A stretch of 64,000 nt of DNA, taken from the NCBI RefSeq assembly GCF_017094505.1, contig NZ_CP064787.1:2418001-2482000 (forward strand), given 5' to 3'. The notes below the pieces were generated by a model. The model had not been told where the DNA came from, did not search any database, and saw only the letters and a list, made by a program, of their open reading frames with translations. Shown here piece after piece: positions 51,046 to 59,347 of this stretch (its first letter is position 1; every line of letters begins with the position of its first letter). The position numbers and the translations under genes are program-made. Origin of the DNA: Halapricum desulfuricans (GTDB lineage: Archaea > Halobacteriota > Halobacteria > Halobacteriales > Haloarculaceae).

Positions 51046-51948
51046 ATGGTACTCGTCGTCCTCGCACTGGATGCCGTCGACGTACGGCACGCCGAAGATT
51101 TCGGGTGTGAGAACATCCTTCTGGACGAACATACGGAAATGAAGTCGGTCGCCCACCGTCTGGACCACCCGCACACGGGTGAGGCGTGGCCGTCGATCGC
51201 AACTGGACTCCACCCCACGGAGCACGGTATCACCGGCCACGGGGAGTGGGACAACCCGATCCTAACGGTCGCGTCCCGCGCCGCACACACGCTCAACGTG
51301 AGCGGCTCAATTCGGAGTAAGGTCGGGGACACGATCAAGGAGAACACCAACCAAGAGTGGAAACTCACGACGGTGTCTGACCCGACGTTCCTCGACGGGG
51401 AGACCCGGGCCGTTCACAACTGGCCGGGCGTCTACCGCAACGAAGCGCTCCAGTACATCTGGCGGCTCTTCCAGGACGCCAAAGACGACACAATCTCGAA
51501 AGAGACCTTCGTTCGGGAGGCCTATACAGAAGCCGCGAGCAAGTTCGGCTGGGTGAAAGAAGCGATGACCTACAATGTCGAAGTGGCGGCCACGCACATC
51601 CACGTGCTGGACGTGCTGGGGCACATGTTCGCCGAGGACCGCGAGCAGTACCGCGAGCAGTATCAGAAGATCGACGAGCGTGTGGGTGAGATCCGGGACA
51701 CGCTGGGGCCCGATGACAATCTCCTGATCCTGAGTGACCACGGAATGGAAGCCAGTTGGATCGACGAGGACGAGGACTACGGCTCGCACTCCTGGCGCGC
51801 GATCGCCAGCTCGACGGTCGGCTCCCCGCCGGAACACGCCCTTGACGTCAGAGACTGGGTCGAGGACCACGTCGAACAGATCGAGGCGGACCGGACCCGC
51901 GCGGACCTCCCTGAGGAACAACTGCGGCAGCTGGGCTACGTCGAGTAG
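51046..51948 (+). CDS. Alkaline-phosphatase superfamily protein (phosphodiesterase type)
   Basis: 300 residues. Short form: Asp9 in VVLALDAVDV, nucleophile region HTGEAWPSIATGLHPTEHG (Thr44), and LLILSDHGMEASWIDEDEDY with metal ligands. It is closer to the type I phosphodiesterase/nucleotide pyrophosphatase group than to sulfatases. It ends LRQLGYVE like its neighbours. The partner of two similar genes just upstream, possibly in one transcription unit. Confidence 0.82.
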   Translation: MVLVVLALDAVDVRHAEDFGCENILLDEHTEMKSVAHRLDHPHTGEAWPSIATGLHPTEHGITGHGEWDNPILTVASRAAHTLNVSGSIRSKVGDTIKENTNQEWKLTTVSDPTFLDGETRAVHNWPGVYRNEALQYIWRLFQDAKDDTISKETFVREAYTEAASKFGWVKEAMTYNVEVAATHIHVLDVLGHMFAEDREQYREQYQKIDERVGEIRDTLGPDDNLLILSDHGMEASWIDEDEDYGSHSWRAIASSTVGSPPEHALDVRDWVEDHVEQIEADRTRADLPEEQLRQLGYVE

Positions 51949-52038
51949 ACAGCCGGTACCGCTGATCGACGGCACGGTCCGGCACGGCGGAGACTAGTTG
52001 TGGTGGATATTTAACTGACTCAACGGAAGAGGGAAACG

Positions 52039-53475
52039 ATGAGTATCGGCGATACTGACTTCGGCGTTCAGGTCAGCATCGGGGTCATCGGCCGCGTGCT
52101 GATGATGTTCGTCGCCTTTCTTGGCGCCGTGTTTCTAGCGAGACTTCTCGGACCCGACGGGTACGGCTCGTTCTACCTGCTGATGGCCATCGTCTCCTTT
52201 CTGAGCAACCCCATCAAGGGGTGGGCCAACGGGTGTCGAAAGCGGTTGACTGAACACGATTTCCCCGGCGGTGAAGCGATCGGGTCGACGCTGATTGGAC
52301 TGGCGGTGGCGACGGTCGCTGTGGCAGTCAGCGCGTGGGTAGCCGGGCCGGTCGTCGATTCGTACGTCCGCGTCGACGACGCTTGGCTCCTCCTCGTCGT
52401 CCTGTTCGCTGGCATGGCGACCTATCTCTCGGCGGTTGAGCTGATGAAGACGAGTTCCAAGTTTGGACTCACGAACTGGGTGATGGCCGGGCGCGACATT
52501 GTTCGCGTACTGCTCCAGGCGGGGCTGGTCCTCGCTGGCTTTAGCGTTGCTGGGATGGTCGGCGGGATGGTTGTCGCGAACTTCCTCGTGTTGCCCTTCG
52601 TGCTGTATCTGCTGAACGACCGGATCCAGCGACCGACGGGAAAGACACTCAAGGAAGTCTGGACGTTCGCAAGATCGAGCATCCCCAACGGCATCGTCGG
52701 CACCGCCCAGAGCCGCATGGACGTGTTGCTGCTCGGCGCGCTCGCGAGCACCAGCGTTGTCGGTAACTACGAGGTCGCCATGCGGATCACAATGCCGGCG
52801 ATGTTCGTCGCCGGCGTCGCGAGCGGCGGTCTTATGGGGCGCATCAGCAACCGTCGGAGCAAGGATCAGGACATTAGTCAGGACATCCAGCGCAACCTCT
52901 CGTACGCCAGCATCGTCGCATTCCCCGTCTTCTTCGGTGCGCTGGGCATAGGTGCGCCGGTCGTCGTGACAATATTCAGCAACCAGTACTCCGACGCCGG
53001 AGCGTTCGTGGCCGGGCTCGCACTCTTTCACGTGTTCCGATCCCAGAAGGAGATTCTCGAGTCGACTATCGACGGCTTCGACCGCCCCGACCTCAACCTG
53101 CGCGCTTCGACAATTGTTTTCGTTTTCAACTTGATCCTCGGAATCGGGCTGTACTTCGCTATCGGCCCGATTGGCGTTGTCTATGCGACCATCGTGAGCG
53201 AGATGGTCGGCTACGGACTGCGCGCCCGTTATGTGCGCCGGTTTGCCCCATCAGTCTCGCTGGTCCCGCCAGCAGTACGAGATCAGATCCTCAGCAGTGC
53301 CGTCATGCTCGCCGTCGTATTGGGAATTCGACAACTTCTCGCACTCTCTTGGTGGGGACCCGTCGTCTTTGTGCTCGGCGCCGGCGGCGTGACCTACTTC
53401 CTCACGCTGACCGTCGTGAGCGAGCCTTTTCGGGGCACGGTGCGTGCGGTCGCTAAGGACAGCGGCCTCGTGTGA
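52039..53475 (+). CDS. Lipid-linked oligosaccharide flippase (Wzx/polysaccharide transport)
   Basis: 478 residues, 12-14 membrane segments, typical of the MOP superfamily flippases. Motif-like features: VFLARLLGPDGYGSFYLL near residue 33 and a mid-protein GIVGTAQSRMDVLLLGALAS. It likely moves a lipid-linked glycan across the membrane. It sits in the middle of the glycan island and just before two glycosyltransferases on the other strand. Confidence 0.9.
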   Translation: MSIGDTDFGVQVSIGVIGRVLMMFVAFLGAVFLARLLGPDGYGSFYLLMAIVSFLSNPIKGWANGCRKRLTEHDFPGGEAIGSTLIGLAVATVAVAVSAWVAGPVVDSYVRVDDAWLLLVVLFAGMATYLSAVELMKTSSKFGLTNWVMAGRDIVRVLLQAGLVLAGFSVAGMVGGMVVANFLVLPFVLYLLNDRIQRPTGKTLKEVWTFARSSIPNGIVGTAQSRMDVLLLGALASTSVVGNYEVAMRITMPAMFVAGVASGGLMGRISNRRSKDQDISQDIQRNLSYASIVAFPVFFGALGIGAPVVVTIFSNQYSDAGAFVAGLALFHVFRSQKEILESTIDGFDRPDLNLRASTIVFVFNLILGIGLYFAIGPIGVVYATIVSEMVGYGLRARYVRRFAPSVSLVPPAVRDQILSSAVMLAVVLGIRQLLALSWWGPVVFVLGAGGVTYFLTLTVVSEPFRGTVRAVAKDSGLV

Positions 53476-53494
53476 GGGAATCCGGGCCGTCGCT

Positions 53495-54652
53495 TCACTC
53501 GCTAGTCCGAAGGTCGCTGAACTCTGCCCACTGCGTCTCGATCGTATCTCGAAGTGCGCGTTCGAACTGGCTTTTTCCAAACTGCTCTGCAACCCCCATC
53601 GGGTCCCCGTTGACTCCCTCTCGCTCAAAGCGCTTGATCGCGTCGCTAATCCCTGGTGACGTCCCATCATGGAAATACCCGTTCTCGCCATCCTCGACAA
53701 ATAATCCGGGAAACCCTTCATTGCGCGCGAGAACTGCCTTCCCACTGGCGTTAGCCTCGATCGGCACGATCCCGAAGTCCTCATTTCGTCCGTTGAAAAC
53801 GACCGCTCGACACCCGGCCAGTAGATCGTACTTCTCCGATTCGGGGACGAACCCCCGGTACTCGACGTTGTCGGCTCGCTCTATCCGACGACGCACAGCC
53901 TCGTCGATATCACCTTCCCCACCGGCCAACACGAGACGATGATCGATGTCCTGAAACGCCTCGACAATCTCCGGAACGCCCTTTTCGTCGTCGAGCCGAC
54001 CGAGATGCAAGTAGTAGCCCTCATCCTCGGCGACATAACACGCTTCGAGATCGACTGGCGGATAGACGACTGTCGAATCACGCTTGTAGTACTTTTGCAG
54101 CCGTCTGGCGATGACCGGACTGTTCGCCATGTAATGGTCGACACGGGGATCAACTGCCATGTCCCGTGTTCGCAGATGTCGAATCAGGGGACGGGCGAGC
54201 TGCCCGGCGAGAGAGTTCTTCCGGTCGTGATAGAGGTCGTAAAACCACCGTGGCGGAGAGTGACAGTAGTTCAGATGAAGCGTATCGTCCGGCGTAATTA
54301 CTGCCCGTGTTGTCGACCCCGAGGTGATCAACACGTCGGGGTCACCGAACTCGCGCCAGTCAACGTCTTCCCAGAGCGCGTACTCGAAGACCCGACCGAC
54401 ACGGCTCTGGAGCCGACGCAGTGGCCTCGGGGACAAGGACGGAACGACGTCGTGAAACGAGACGTCACCGTACGGATCCGGGGAGTCGGGTGACGGCGCT
54501 CCCAGCGTATAGACCGTATCGACATCGAGGACATCGGCCATCTGGGTCACGAGGTACTCGGCCCCGCCCCAGGCGTTGATATGCCAGTGGGCGATTGCGA
54601 TATCGAGCTCCTCGATCGAGCGATCGGCCATACTCCGCTCTGTGTCACTCAT
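53495..54652 (-). CDS. Glycosyltransferase family 4 protein
   Basis: 385 residues. N-terminal acceptor half with HWHINAWGGAEYLVTQMADV (Gly-Gly loop), mid HLGRLDDEKGVPEIVEAFQD, and late RNEDFGIVPIEANASGKAVL (EX7E-like Glu-Gly-Glu). It follows the flippase at the 3' ends (20 bp). Probably builds the same glycan as the neighbouring GT2. Its start MSDTERSMADRSIEELDI has another Met at residue 8 as a second choice. Confidence 0.9.
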   Translation of the reverse strand: MSDTERSMADRSIEELDIAIAHWHINAWGGAEYLVTQMADVLDVDTVYTLGAPSPDSPDPYGDVSFHDVVPSLSPRPLRRLQSRVGRVFEYALWEDVDWREFGDPDVLITSGSTTRAVITPDDTLHLNYCHSPPRWFYDLYHDRKNSLAGQLARPLIRHLRTRDMAVDPRVDHYMANSPVIARRLQKYYKRDSTVVYPPVDLEACYVAEDEGYYLHLGRLDDEKGVPEIVEAFQDIDHRLVLAGGEGDIDEAVRRRIERADNVEYRGFVPESEKYDLLAGCRAVVFNGRNEDFGIVPIEANASGKAVLARNEGFPGLFVEDGENGYFHDGTSPGISDAIKRFEREGVNGDPMGVAEQFGKSQFERALRDTIETQWAEFSDLRTSE

Positions 54653-54668
54653 CGCAAAAAGCCTACCG

Positions 54669-55604
54669 TCAGCGATATTTCGTCAGCCCGTAGAGATAGC
54701 CCGTTCCAACCACGCCCGTCAACACAACCAGCATCAACAACTGCATGCCGTTCTCACGCGACGGATCTGCGAGTAGCCCGGACAGCCGGCCGGGAACGTA
54801 TTCCCCAAGCAACGACCCGAGAAAGTCCCCCTCCTCCCCACTGGACTCCTCGAGGAGCACTTCCATCGCCCGCTTCGAGTACCCCTGCCAGAAGGCCCGA
54901 TCGAGCAACCATTTCGGATCGGTGCGGTACTCGAACACCTTGTGTGCGACCTCCGCCCGCGGGTTGTACCAGACGCCGTGGTCGTACGCCTGTCGCAGAC
55001 GCGCACCCAGCTCAGTCTCACCGCCCTGCAGATTGGCGTCGCCCTGCCGACCGCCGATGTCCGTATCGAACCCGCCGAGGTCCAAGAAAACGTCGCGTCG
55101 AAACGAGATGTTCGATCCGAACGTGTTGCGCACCTCGCCCGCAGCGTCGGCGTCACCGTCGGGTCCGAACCCCCGGTGAGTCACCCCGACCAGCCAGTAG
55201 AACTCCTCGGGCAGAAACGCGGGCTTGCCCGCGACCCACTCGGGGACCATCTTCCCGCCGACGGCCGGGGCGTCTCGCCGTTCGTACGCGTCGACGAGCT
55301 GGCTCACCCACTCCGGGTCGGCAATGGCGTCGTCGTCGATGAACGCGACGACGTCACCGCCCGCGACCTCCGCGCCGTGATTACGGGCCTCGAGCAGCCC
55401 GCGATTCTCCTCGAGCGCCGTGATCACGACGTCCTCGCTCTCTCCGAAATCGCGCTCGAACTGTCGCGTGACGGCTTCGCTCCCGTCGCTGACGAGCACG
55501 AGTTCGACCTCGTCGTAGGTCTGCTCGCGGACGCTCTCGGCGGCCTCGAGCAGGTCGTGATAGCGATCGAGCGTGTGCGTACACAGGACGACCGAAACGC
55601 GCAT
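54669..55604 (-). CDS. aglG: Glycosyltransferase family 2, AglG-like
   Basis: 311 residues. GT2 fold: VVLCTHTLDRYHDLLEAAES, DDDAIADPEWVSQLV (DxD), and FGSNISFRRDVFLDLGGFDT, QGGETELGARLRQAYDHG. The stretch MVPEWVAGKPAFLPEEFYWL is characteristic of haloarchaeal AglG, which transfers a glucuronic acid to glucosyl-dolichyl phosphate in N-glycosylation. A C-terminal membrane helix is present. It is upstream of the GT4 gene, 16 bp apart, same strand. Confidence 0.88.
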   Translation of the reverse strand: MRVSVVLCTHTLDRYHDLLEAAESVREQTYDEVELVLVSDGSEAVTRQFERDFGESEDVVITALEENRGLLEARNHGAEVAGGDVVAFIDDDAIADPEWVSQLVDAYERRDAPAVGGKMVPEWVAGKPAFLPEEFYWLVGVTHRGFGPDGDADAAGEVRNTFGSNISFRRDVFLDLGGFDTDIGGRQGDANLQGGETELGARLRQAYDHGVWYNPRAEVAHKVFEYRTDPKWLLDRAFWQGYSKRAMEVLLEESSGEEGDFLGSLLGEYVPGRLSGLLADPSRENGMQLLMLVVLTGVVGTGYLYGLTKYR

Positions 55605-55777
55605 TCGGTCCAGTGTCGACGGGCGAGCGGCCTAAGCGTGTCGCTCTCGCTCGCAGATCGATGTGTCACGTCGTCTCTGGGTCAGACAGCACGCGACTCA
55701 CAAAACAGCACGAACAGCAGTCCGTCCGCAAACCCGTTCAGGACAGTGTCAGTCCCGGGTGGGGACGCGACCGACGA
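55605..55777. other. 173-bp gap between aglG-like and porB genes
   Basis: No gene supported. It contains the aglG promoter side and the 3' end region of the por operon. No clear hairpin with a T-run is seen. Confidence 0.4.
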
Positions 55778-56737
55778 TCAGGCGTCGAGGCCCAGATCTT
55801 CGGCGCGCTTGTCGATCCACTCCTGCAGTTCCTCGATCGCGGCTTCGCCCTTCTCCTCGTCTTTGAACAGGTGCTTGAACCGGCCCTGCGGCTCGAGCCA
55901 CTCGTCGATCGGCTCGCGGTCGCGGATCTTGTTGACGCTGGTGATCTCGCCGTCTTCCATCTCGAAGACCGGGAACAGCCCCGTCTTGACGGCCATCTCG
56001 GCGAGTTCGACGGTCTTCGCGGAGTCGAAGCCCCAGCCGACCGGACAGGGGGCGTAGACGTGGAGGAACTTCGGCCCGTCGATCTCCAGGGCCTTCTCGA
56101 CTTTCTGCTTGAAGTCGTGGGGGTTGGAGATCGACGCCGTCGCGACGTAGGGCACGCCGTGATCGGCGGCGATCGAGGCCATGTCCTTCTTGTTGGTGTC
56201 GTTGCCGATGCTCTCCTTGCCAGCCGGCGAGGTAGTCGTCTCGGCACCGAACGGCGTCTGGCTGGAGCGCTGGACGCCGGTGTTCATGTACGCCTCGTTG
56301 TCGTACATGATATAGAGGACGTCGTGGCCACGCTCCATCATGCCCGACAGCGCCCGAAAGCCGATGTCGGCAGTCGCGCCGTCGCCGCCGATGGCGATGA
56401 TGTTGACGTCGTCCTCGTCCTGCACGTCGAGGTGGTCGGGGTCGCGCCGGTCGAAGGCCTGATAGGCGGCCTCGACGCCCGCGGCGACGCTGGCGGCGTT
56501 CTCGAAGATGTTGTGGATGTAGCTGGTGCCCCAGGAACTCTCCGGATAGGGCGTGGAGATGACTTCCATGCAGCCAGTGGCGTTGGCGACGATCGTGTTT
56601 TCGCCGGCAGCTTCAGTGATGTATTTCATCGCCAGCGCGGGGCCACAGCCGGCACACGCGCGATGGCCCGGGTTCCACAGTTCGTCTTCGTGCTCGAGCT
56701 GGTCGGTGTAGTCTTGGTCTTGCAGGTCGGAACTCAT
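55778..56737 (-). CDS. porB: 2-oxoacid:ferredoxin oxidoreductase subunit beta (PorB)
   Basis: 319 residues. TPP and cluster features: GHRACAGCGPALAMKYITEA (CxxC), IIAIGGDGATADIGFRAL (GDG TPP motif), and YDNEAYMNTGVQRSSQTPFG. The late Cys in VYAPCPVGWGFDSAKT is also conserved. With PorA, PorD and PorG it oxidises pyruvate (or a related 2-oxoacid) to acyl-CoA with ferredoxin reduction. Its start overlaps the porA stop by 4 bases. Pyruvate is the likely substrate; a branched-chain 2-oxoacid cannot be excluded. Confidence 0.92.
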   Translation of the reverse strand: MSSDLQDQDYTDQLEHEDELWNPGHRACAGCGPALAMKYITEAAGENTIVANATGCMEVISTPYPESSWGTSYIHNIFENAASVAAGVEAAYQAFDRRDPDHLDVQDEDDVNIIAIGGDGATADIGFRALSGMMERGHDVLYIMYDNEAYMNTGVQRSSQTPFGAETTTSPAGKESIGNDTNKKDMASIAADHGVPYVATASISNPHDFKQKVEKALEIDGPKFLHVYAPCPVGWGFDSAKTVELAEMAVKTGLFPVFEMEDGEITSVNKIRDREPIDEWLEPQGRFKHLFKDEEKGEAAIEELQEWIDKRAEDLGLDA

Positions 56738-57969
56738 AGGTCATCCCCTCCTTCGAGGAGTTCGGGACGCAGTTGCGGCCACGATTCGCTCTCTTTGAAG
56801 CCCATCTGCGGCGTCGCCGTCTTGGCGTCCTCGACGATCTCCGCGATGTCTTCGGGCTTGACGTCACGGCCGGCCATCCCCAGCACGTAGCTTTTGATGG
56901 GGGGCTGGCTCTCGGCGTGGTAGAGCGCGCCCTTGATCTCGCCGGCGAAGGCGCTCTCGTAGCCGGGAGACATCTCCTTGGTCAGGACGGCGACCGACTC
57001 GGCGTCGGCCAGCGCGTCGCGCAGTTCGGGGGCCGGGAACGGCCGGAACACGCGGGGTCGGACCATGCCGACCTTCTCGCCGTCCTCGCGGTAGGCGTCG
57101 ACGACGTTGCGGATGGTGCCGGCGATCGACCCCATCGCGACGACGATGTGGTCGGCGTCGTCGGCGTAGTAGGTGTCCAGCATGCCGCCGTACTCGGTGT
57201 AATCGCGGCCGAACACGTCGCGGAACTCCTCGACTGCGTCGGCCCAGACCTCGCGGGCGTCCATCATCGCGCGCTGGATCTCGTAGCGGCTCTCCGTCCA
57301 GTGCTCGGGTCGGGCGTAGGCGCCCATCGTCTTCGGGTCCGAGGGGTCGAGCGTGTACTCGGGATCGCGCGGCGGGAGGAACTCGCTGACTTCCTCCTCG
57401 TCCGGGATGTTGGCCGGTTCCTGAACGTGCGTCAGGATGAAGCCGTCGAAGTTCGACAGCGCGGGCAGGTTGACCTGCTCGGCGACGCGGAAACCCAGCA
57501 GGACGTGGTCGATGGCTTCCTGGACGTCCTCGGCGTGGAACTGGAGCATGCCACCGTCCCGTTCCGCGAAGGCGTCGGTGTGGTCGGCCCAGATCGACAG
57601 CGGGGCCGACAGCGACCGGTTGGCGACCGCCATCACGATCGGCAGGCGCATCCCCGCGGCCGTAAAGAGTGGCTCGCTCATCAGCTTCAGGCCCTGGCTC
57701 GAGGTCGCGGAAAAGGCGCGAGCGCCGGCCGCCGACGCGCCGATACACGTCGAGGCGGCGTTGAACTCGCTGTCGACCTTGATGAACTCGCTGTCGAGGT
57801 CGCCGTCGGCGACCAGTTCGGAGAGCTTCTCGACGACGCCCGTCTGGGGCGTGATCGGGTACGCCGAGACGACGTCGGGGTCGGCGGCCATGACGCCCTT
57901 GGCGACTGCCGACGTCCCCTTCATCACTTCCTGTTCGTCCGATGGGTTCTGCTGGTCTGCTTGCGCCAT
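56734..57969 (-). CDS. porA: 2-oxoacid:ferredoxin oxidoreductase subunit alpha (PorA)
   Basis: 411 residues from MAQADQQNPSDEQEVMKGTS; the frame upstream is open but overlaps porD. Substrate/TPP domain with VVSAYPITPQTGVVEKLSEL and FSATSSQGLKLMSEPLFTAA. The C-terminal domain carries VVAMGSIAGTIRNVVDAYRE. It is one of four chains of a separate-subunit POR, rather than the fused two-chain form usual in aerobic haloarchaea. It overlaps porB and is 1 bp from porD. Confidence 0.92.
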   Translation of the reverse strand: MAQADQQNPSDEQEVMKGTSAVAKGVMAADPDVVSAYPITPQTGVVEKLSELVADGDLDSEFIKVDSEFNAASTCIGASAAGARAFSATSSQGLKLMSEPLFTAAGMRLPIVMAVANRSLSAPLSIWADHTDAFAERDGGMLQFHAEDVQEAIDHVLLGFRVAEQVNLPALSNFDGFILTHVQEPANIPDEEEVSEFLPPRDPEYTLDPSDPKTMGAYARPEHWTESRYEIQRAMMDAREVWADAVEEFRDVFGRDYTEYGGMLDTYYADDADHIVVAMGSIAGTIRNVVDAYREDGEKVGMVRPRVFRPFPAPELRDALADAESVAVLTKEMSPGYESAFAGEIKGALYHAESQPPIKSYVLGMAGRDVKPEDIAEIVEDAKTATPQMGFKESESWPQLRPELLEGGDDL

Positions 57970-57970
57970 A

Positions 57971-58264
57971 TTATCCCTCCTCCCGTACCATCTCGATCGC
58001 GTCGGTCGGACACACTTCCGCGCAGATGCCACAGCCCTTGCAGTAGTCGAGATCGAACGCGTAGAAGTCCTCGCCCTCGACCGGCTTTGCGGCCTGGTCC
58101 GGGCAGTACGTCTCACACTGGCCGCAGTTGATACAGGTGTCCGGATCGACGACCGGCTTGTACTCCCGCCAGGAGCCGGTCTTGTTCGCGCGGGACGTGT
58201 TCGGTTCCGCGACGACGCCAGTCGTGATCTTCAGGTCTTCGTATGGGTCTTGCGTGTCGCTCAT
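57971..58264 (-). CDS. porD: 2-oxoacid:ferredoxin oxidoreductase subunit delta (PorD, 2x4Fe-4S)
   Basis: 97 residues. Two ferredoxin motifs, CINCGQCETYCP and CKGCGICAEVCP, bind two 4Fe-4S clusters that move electrons from the TPP site to ferredoxin. The N-terminal acidic part (DPYEDLKITTGVVAEPNTSR) is typical of PorD chains. Start overlaps the porG stop by 4 bases. Confidence 0.93.
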   Translation of the reverse strand: MSDTQDPYEDLKITTGVVAEPNTSRANKTGSWREYKPVVDPDTCINCGQCETYCPDQAAKPVEGEDFYAFDLDYCKGCGICAEVCPTDAIEMVREEG

Positions 58265-58800
58265 GCGTGTACCTCCGTGTACGCGTCGGTCGTGGCCGCG
58301 ACGTTCTTCTGGCCGATCTCGCCCTCGAACTTGCGGGTGATGACCGCCTCGAGGCTGTCGGTACTCAACTTGTCAGTCGCGCCCGCGAAGGCCCCGAGCA
58401 GCGCCGTGTTCATGATCGGCCGACCGAGGTTCTCAAGCGCGATCTCGGTCGCGTCGACGGTGACGATCTCGGCGTCGGTGTCGATGGCGACGTCCTCGGG
58501 GTCGGCGTCCGTGTTGACGATCAGGATGCCGTCGTCGCTGAGCCCCTCCGTCACGTCAACGTACTCCAGCAGGCTCGTGTCCTGAACGATGACACAATCC
58601 GGCTGTTCGACGTGGCTTCGCTCGGTGATTTTCTCGTCGCTATACCGTACGTAGGCCTCGACGGGCGCTCCGCGTCGCTCGACACCGAACGACGGTGTCG
58701 CCTGCGACCAGATGCCGTCCTCGTGGCCTGCCTGTGCGAGCAGCTGGGCAAGCGTGACCGACCCTTGCCCGCCGCGTCCGTGAATTCTGATCTGATACAT
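58261..58800 (-). CDS. porG: 2-oxoacid:ferredoxin oxidoreductase subunit gamma (PorG)
   Basis: 179 residues. N-terminus MYQIRIHGRGGQGSVTLAQL carries the Gly-rich GRGGQG of the gamma chain; also GVERRGAPVEAYVRYSD and RPIMNTALLGAFAGATDKLS. First gene of porGDAB with a GGAGGGA Shine-Dalgarno. The upstream 547-bp region contains palindromic sites and is shared with divergent ppc. The gamma chain binds part of CoA and is essential in the four-chain forms. Confidence 0.93.
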   Translation of the reverse strand: MYQIRIHGRGGQGSVTLAQLLAQAGHEDGIWSQATPSFGVERRGAPVEAYVRYSDEKITERSHVEQPDCVIVQDTSLLEYVDVTEGLSDDGILIVNTDADPEDVAIDTDAEIVTVDATEIALENLGRPIMNTALLGAFAGATDKLSTDSLEAVITRKFEGEIGQKNVAATTDAYTEVHA

Positions 58801-59347
58801 CGTGTGTCCCTCCGGGATGGGATGGCCCCGTAATCGTCCCGACGCAAACCGTCGGTCTATGGACCACCGTGGTCTCTCCTATGTCCTCCACCCATTCACC
58901 ATTTGACCCCCAAAATACGGGGTGTTTAAGAGATAGGTAGATATGCTTCAGGAACGTTCATCATTGTAGGGAAAACCGTTACAGTTTTTCGAATCATCAA
59001 TCATCAACTTCTCTCCCTCCCTCGACCCCGATAGCGGCCGATCCGGGATCGAGAGACCCAGTCTCCACGGTCAGAACGCTCCCGAGAGCGGTGATCGGGA
59101 CATCTGATTGAACCCCCAATATTTGGGTATGGTGTGTGGTACATCGTGGCGCAATCTCAAGCGACTGAGGCCGGGTGATATTATAATAAGATATATTATA
59201 TTAGGATCGGCTCACTGTCCAGAAACGCGCGTTTCAGTCCGGACGGCCGCTGTCAATTCGTGTTACGACCGATCTTTAATGAACATCCCTATGATATATC
59301 CGGTCAGATCCGCCAACGTTATACCCTAGCCCCTTTCAGAGGGTGGT
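58801..59347. promoter_or_regulatory. 547-bp divergent porG/ppc promoter region
   Basis: No gene supported. Two related near-palindromes, ACCCCCAAAATACGGGGT (58906-58923) and ACCCCCAATATTTGGGT (59112-59128), lie 206 bp apart in the same orientation. A very AT-rich block (about 59180-59202, ending TATATTATATTAGG) is between the second site and ppc. The ppc start has TTATACC about 29 bases upstream. The sites likely serve one regulator that links 2-oxoacid oxidation with PEP carboxylation. Confidence 0.55.

Noticed and set aside
59012-59103. A small gene in the por-ppc intergenic region
   Set aside because: Short frames only, no start signal and no protein-like composition.
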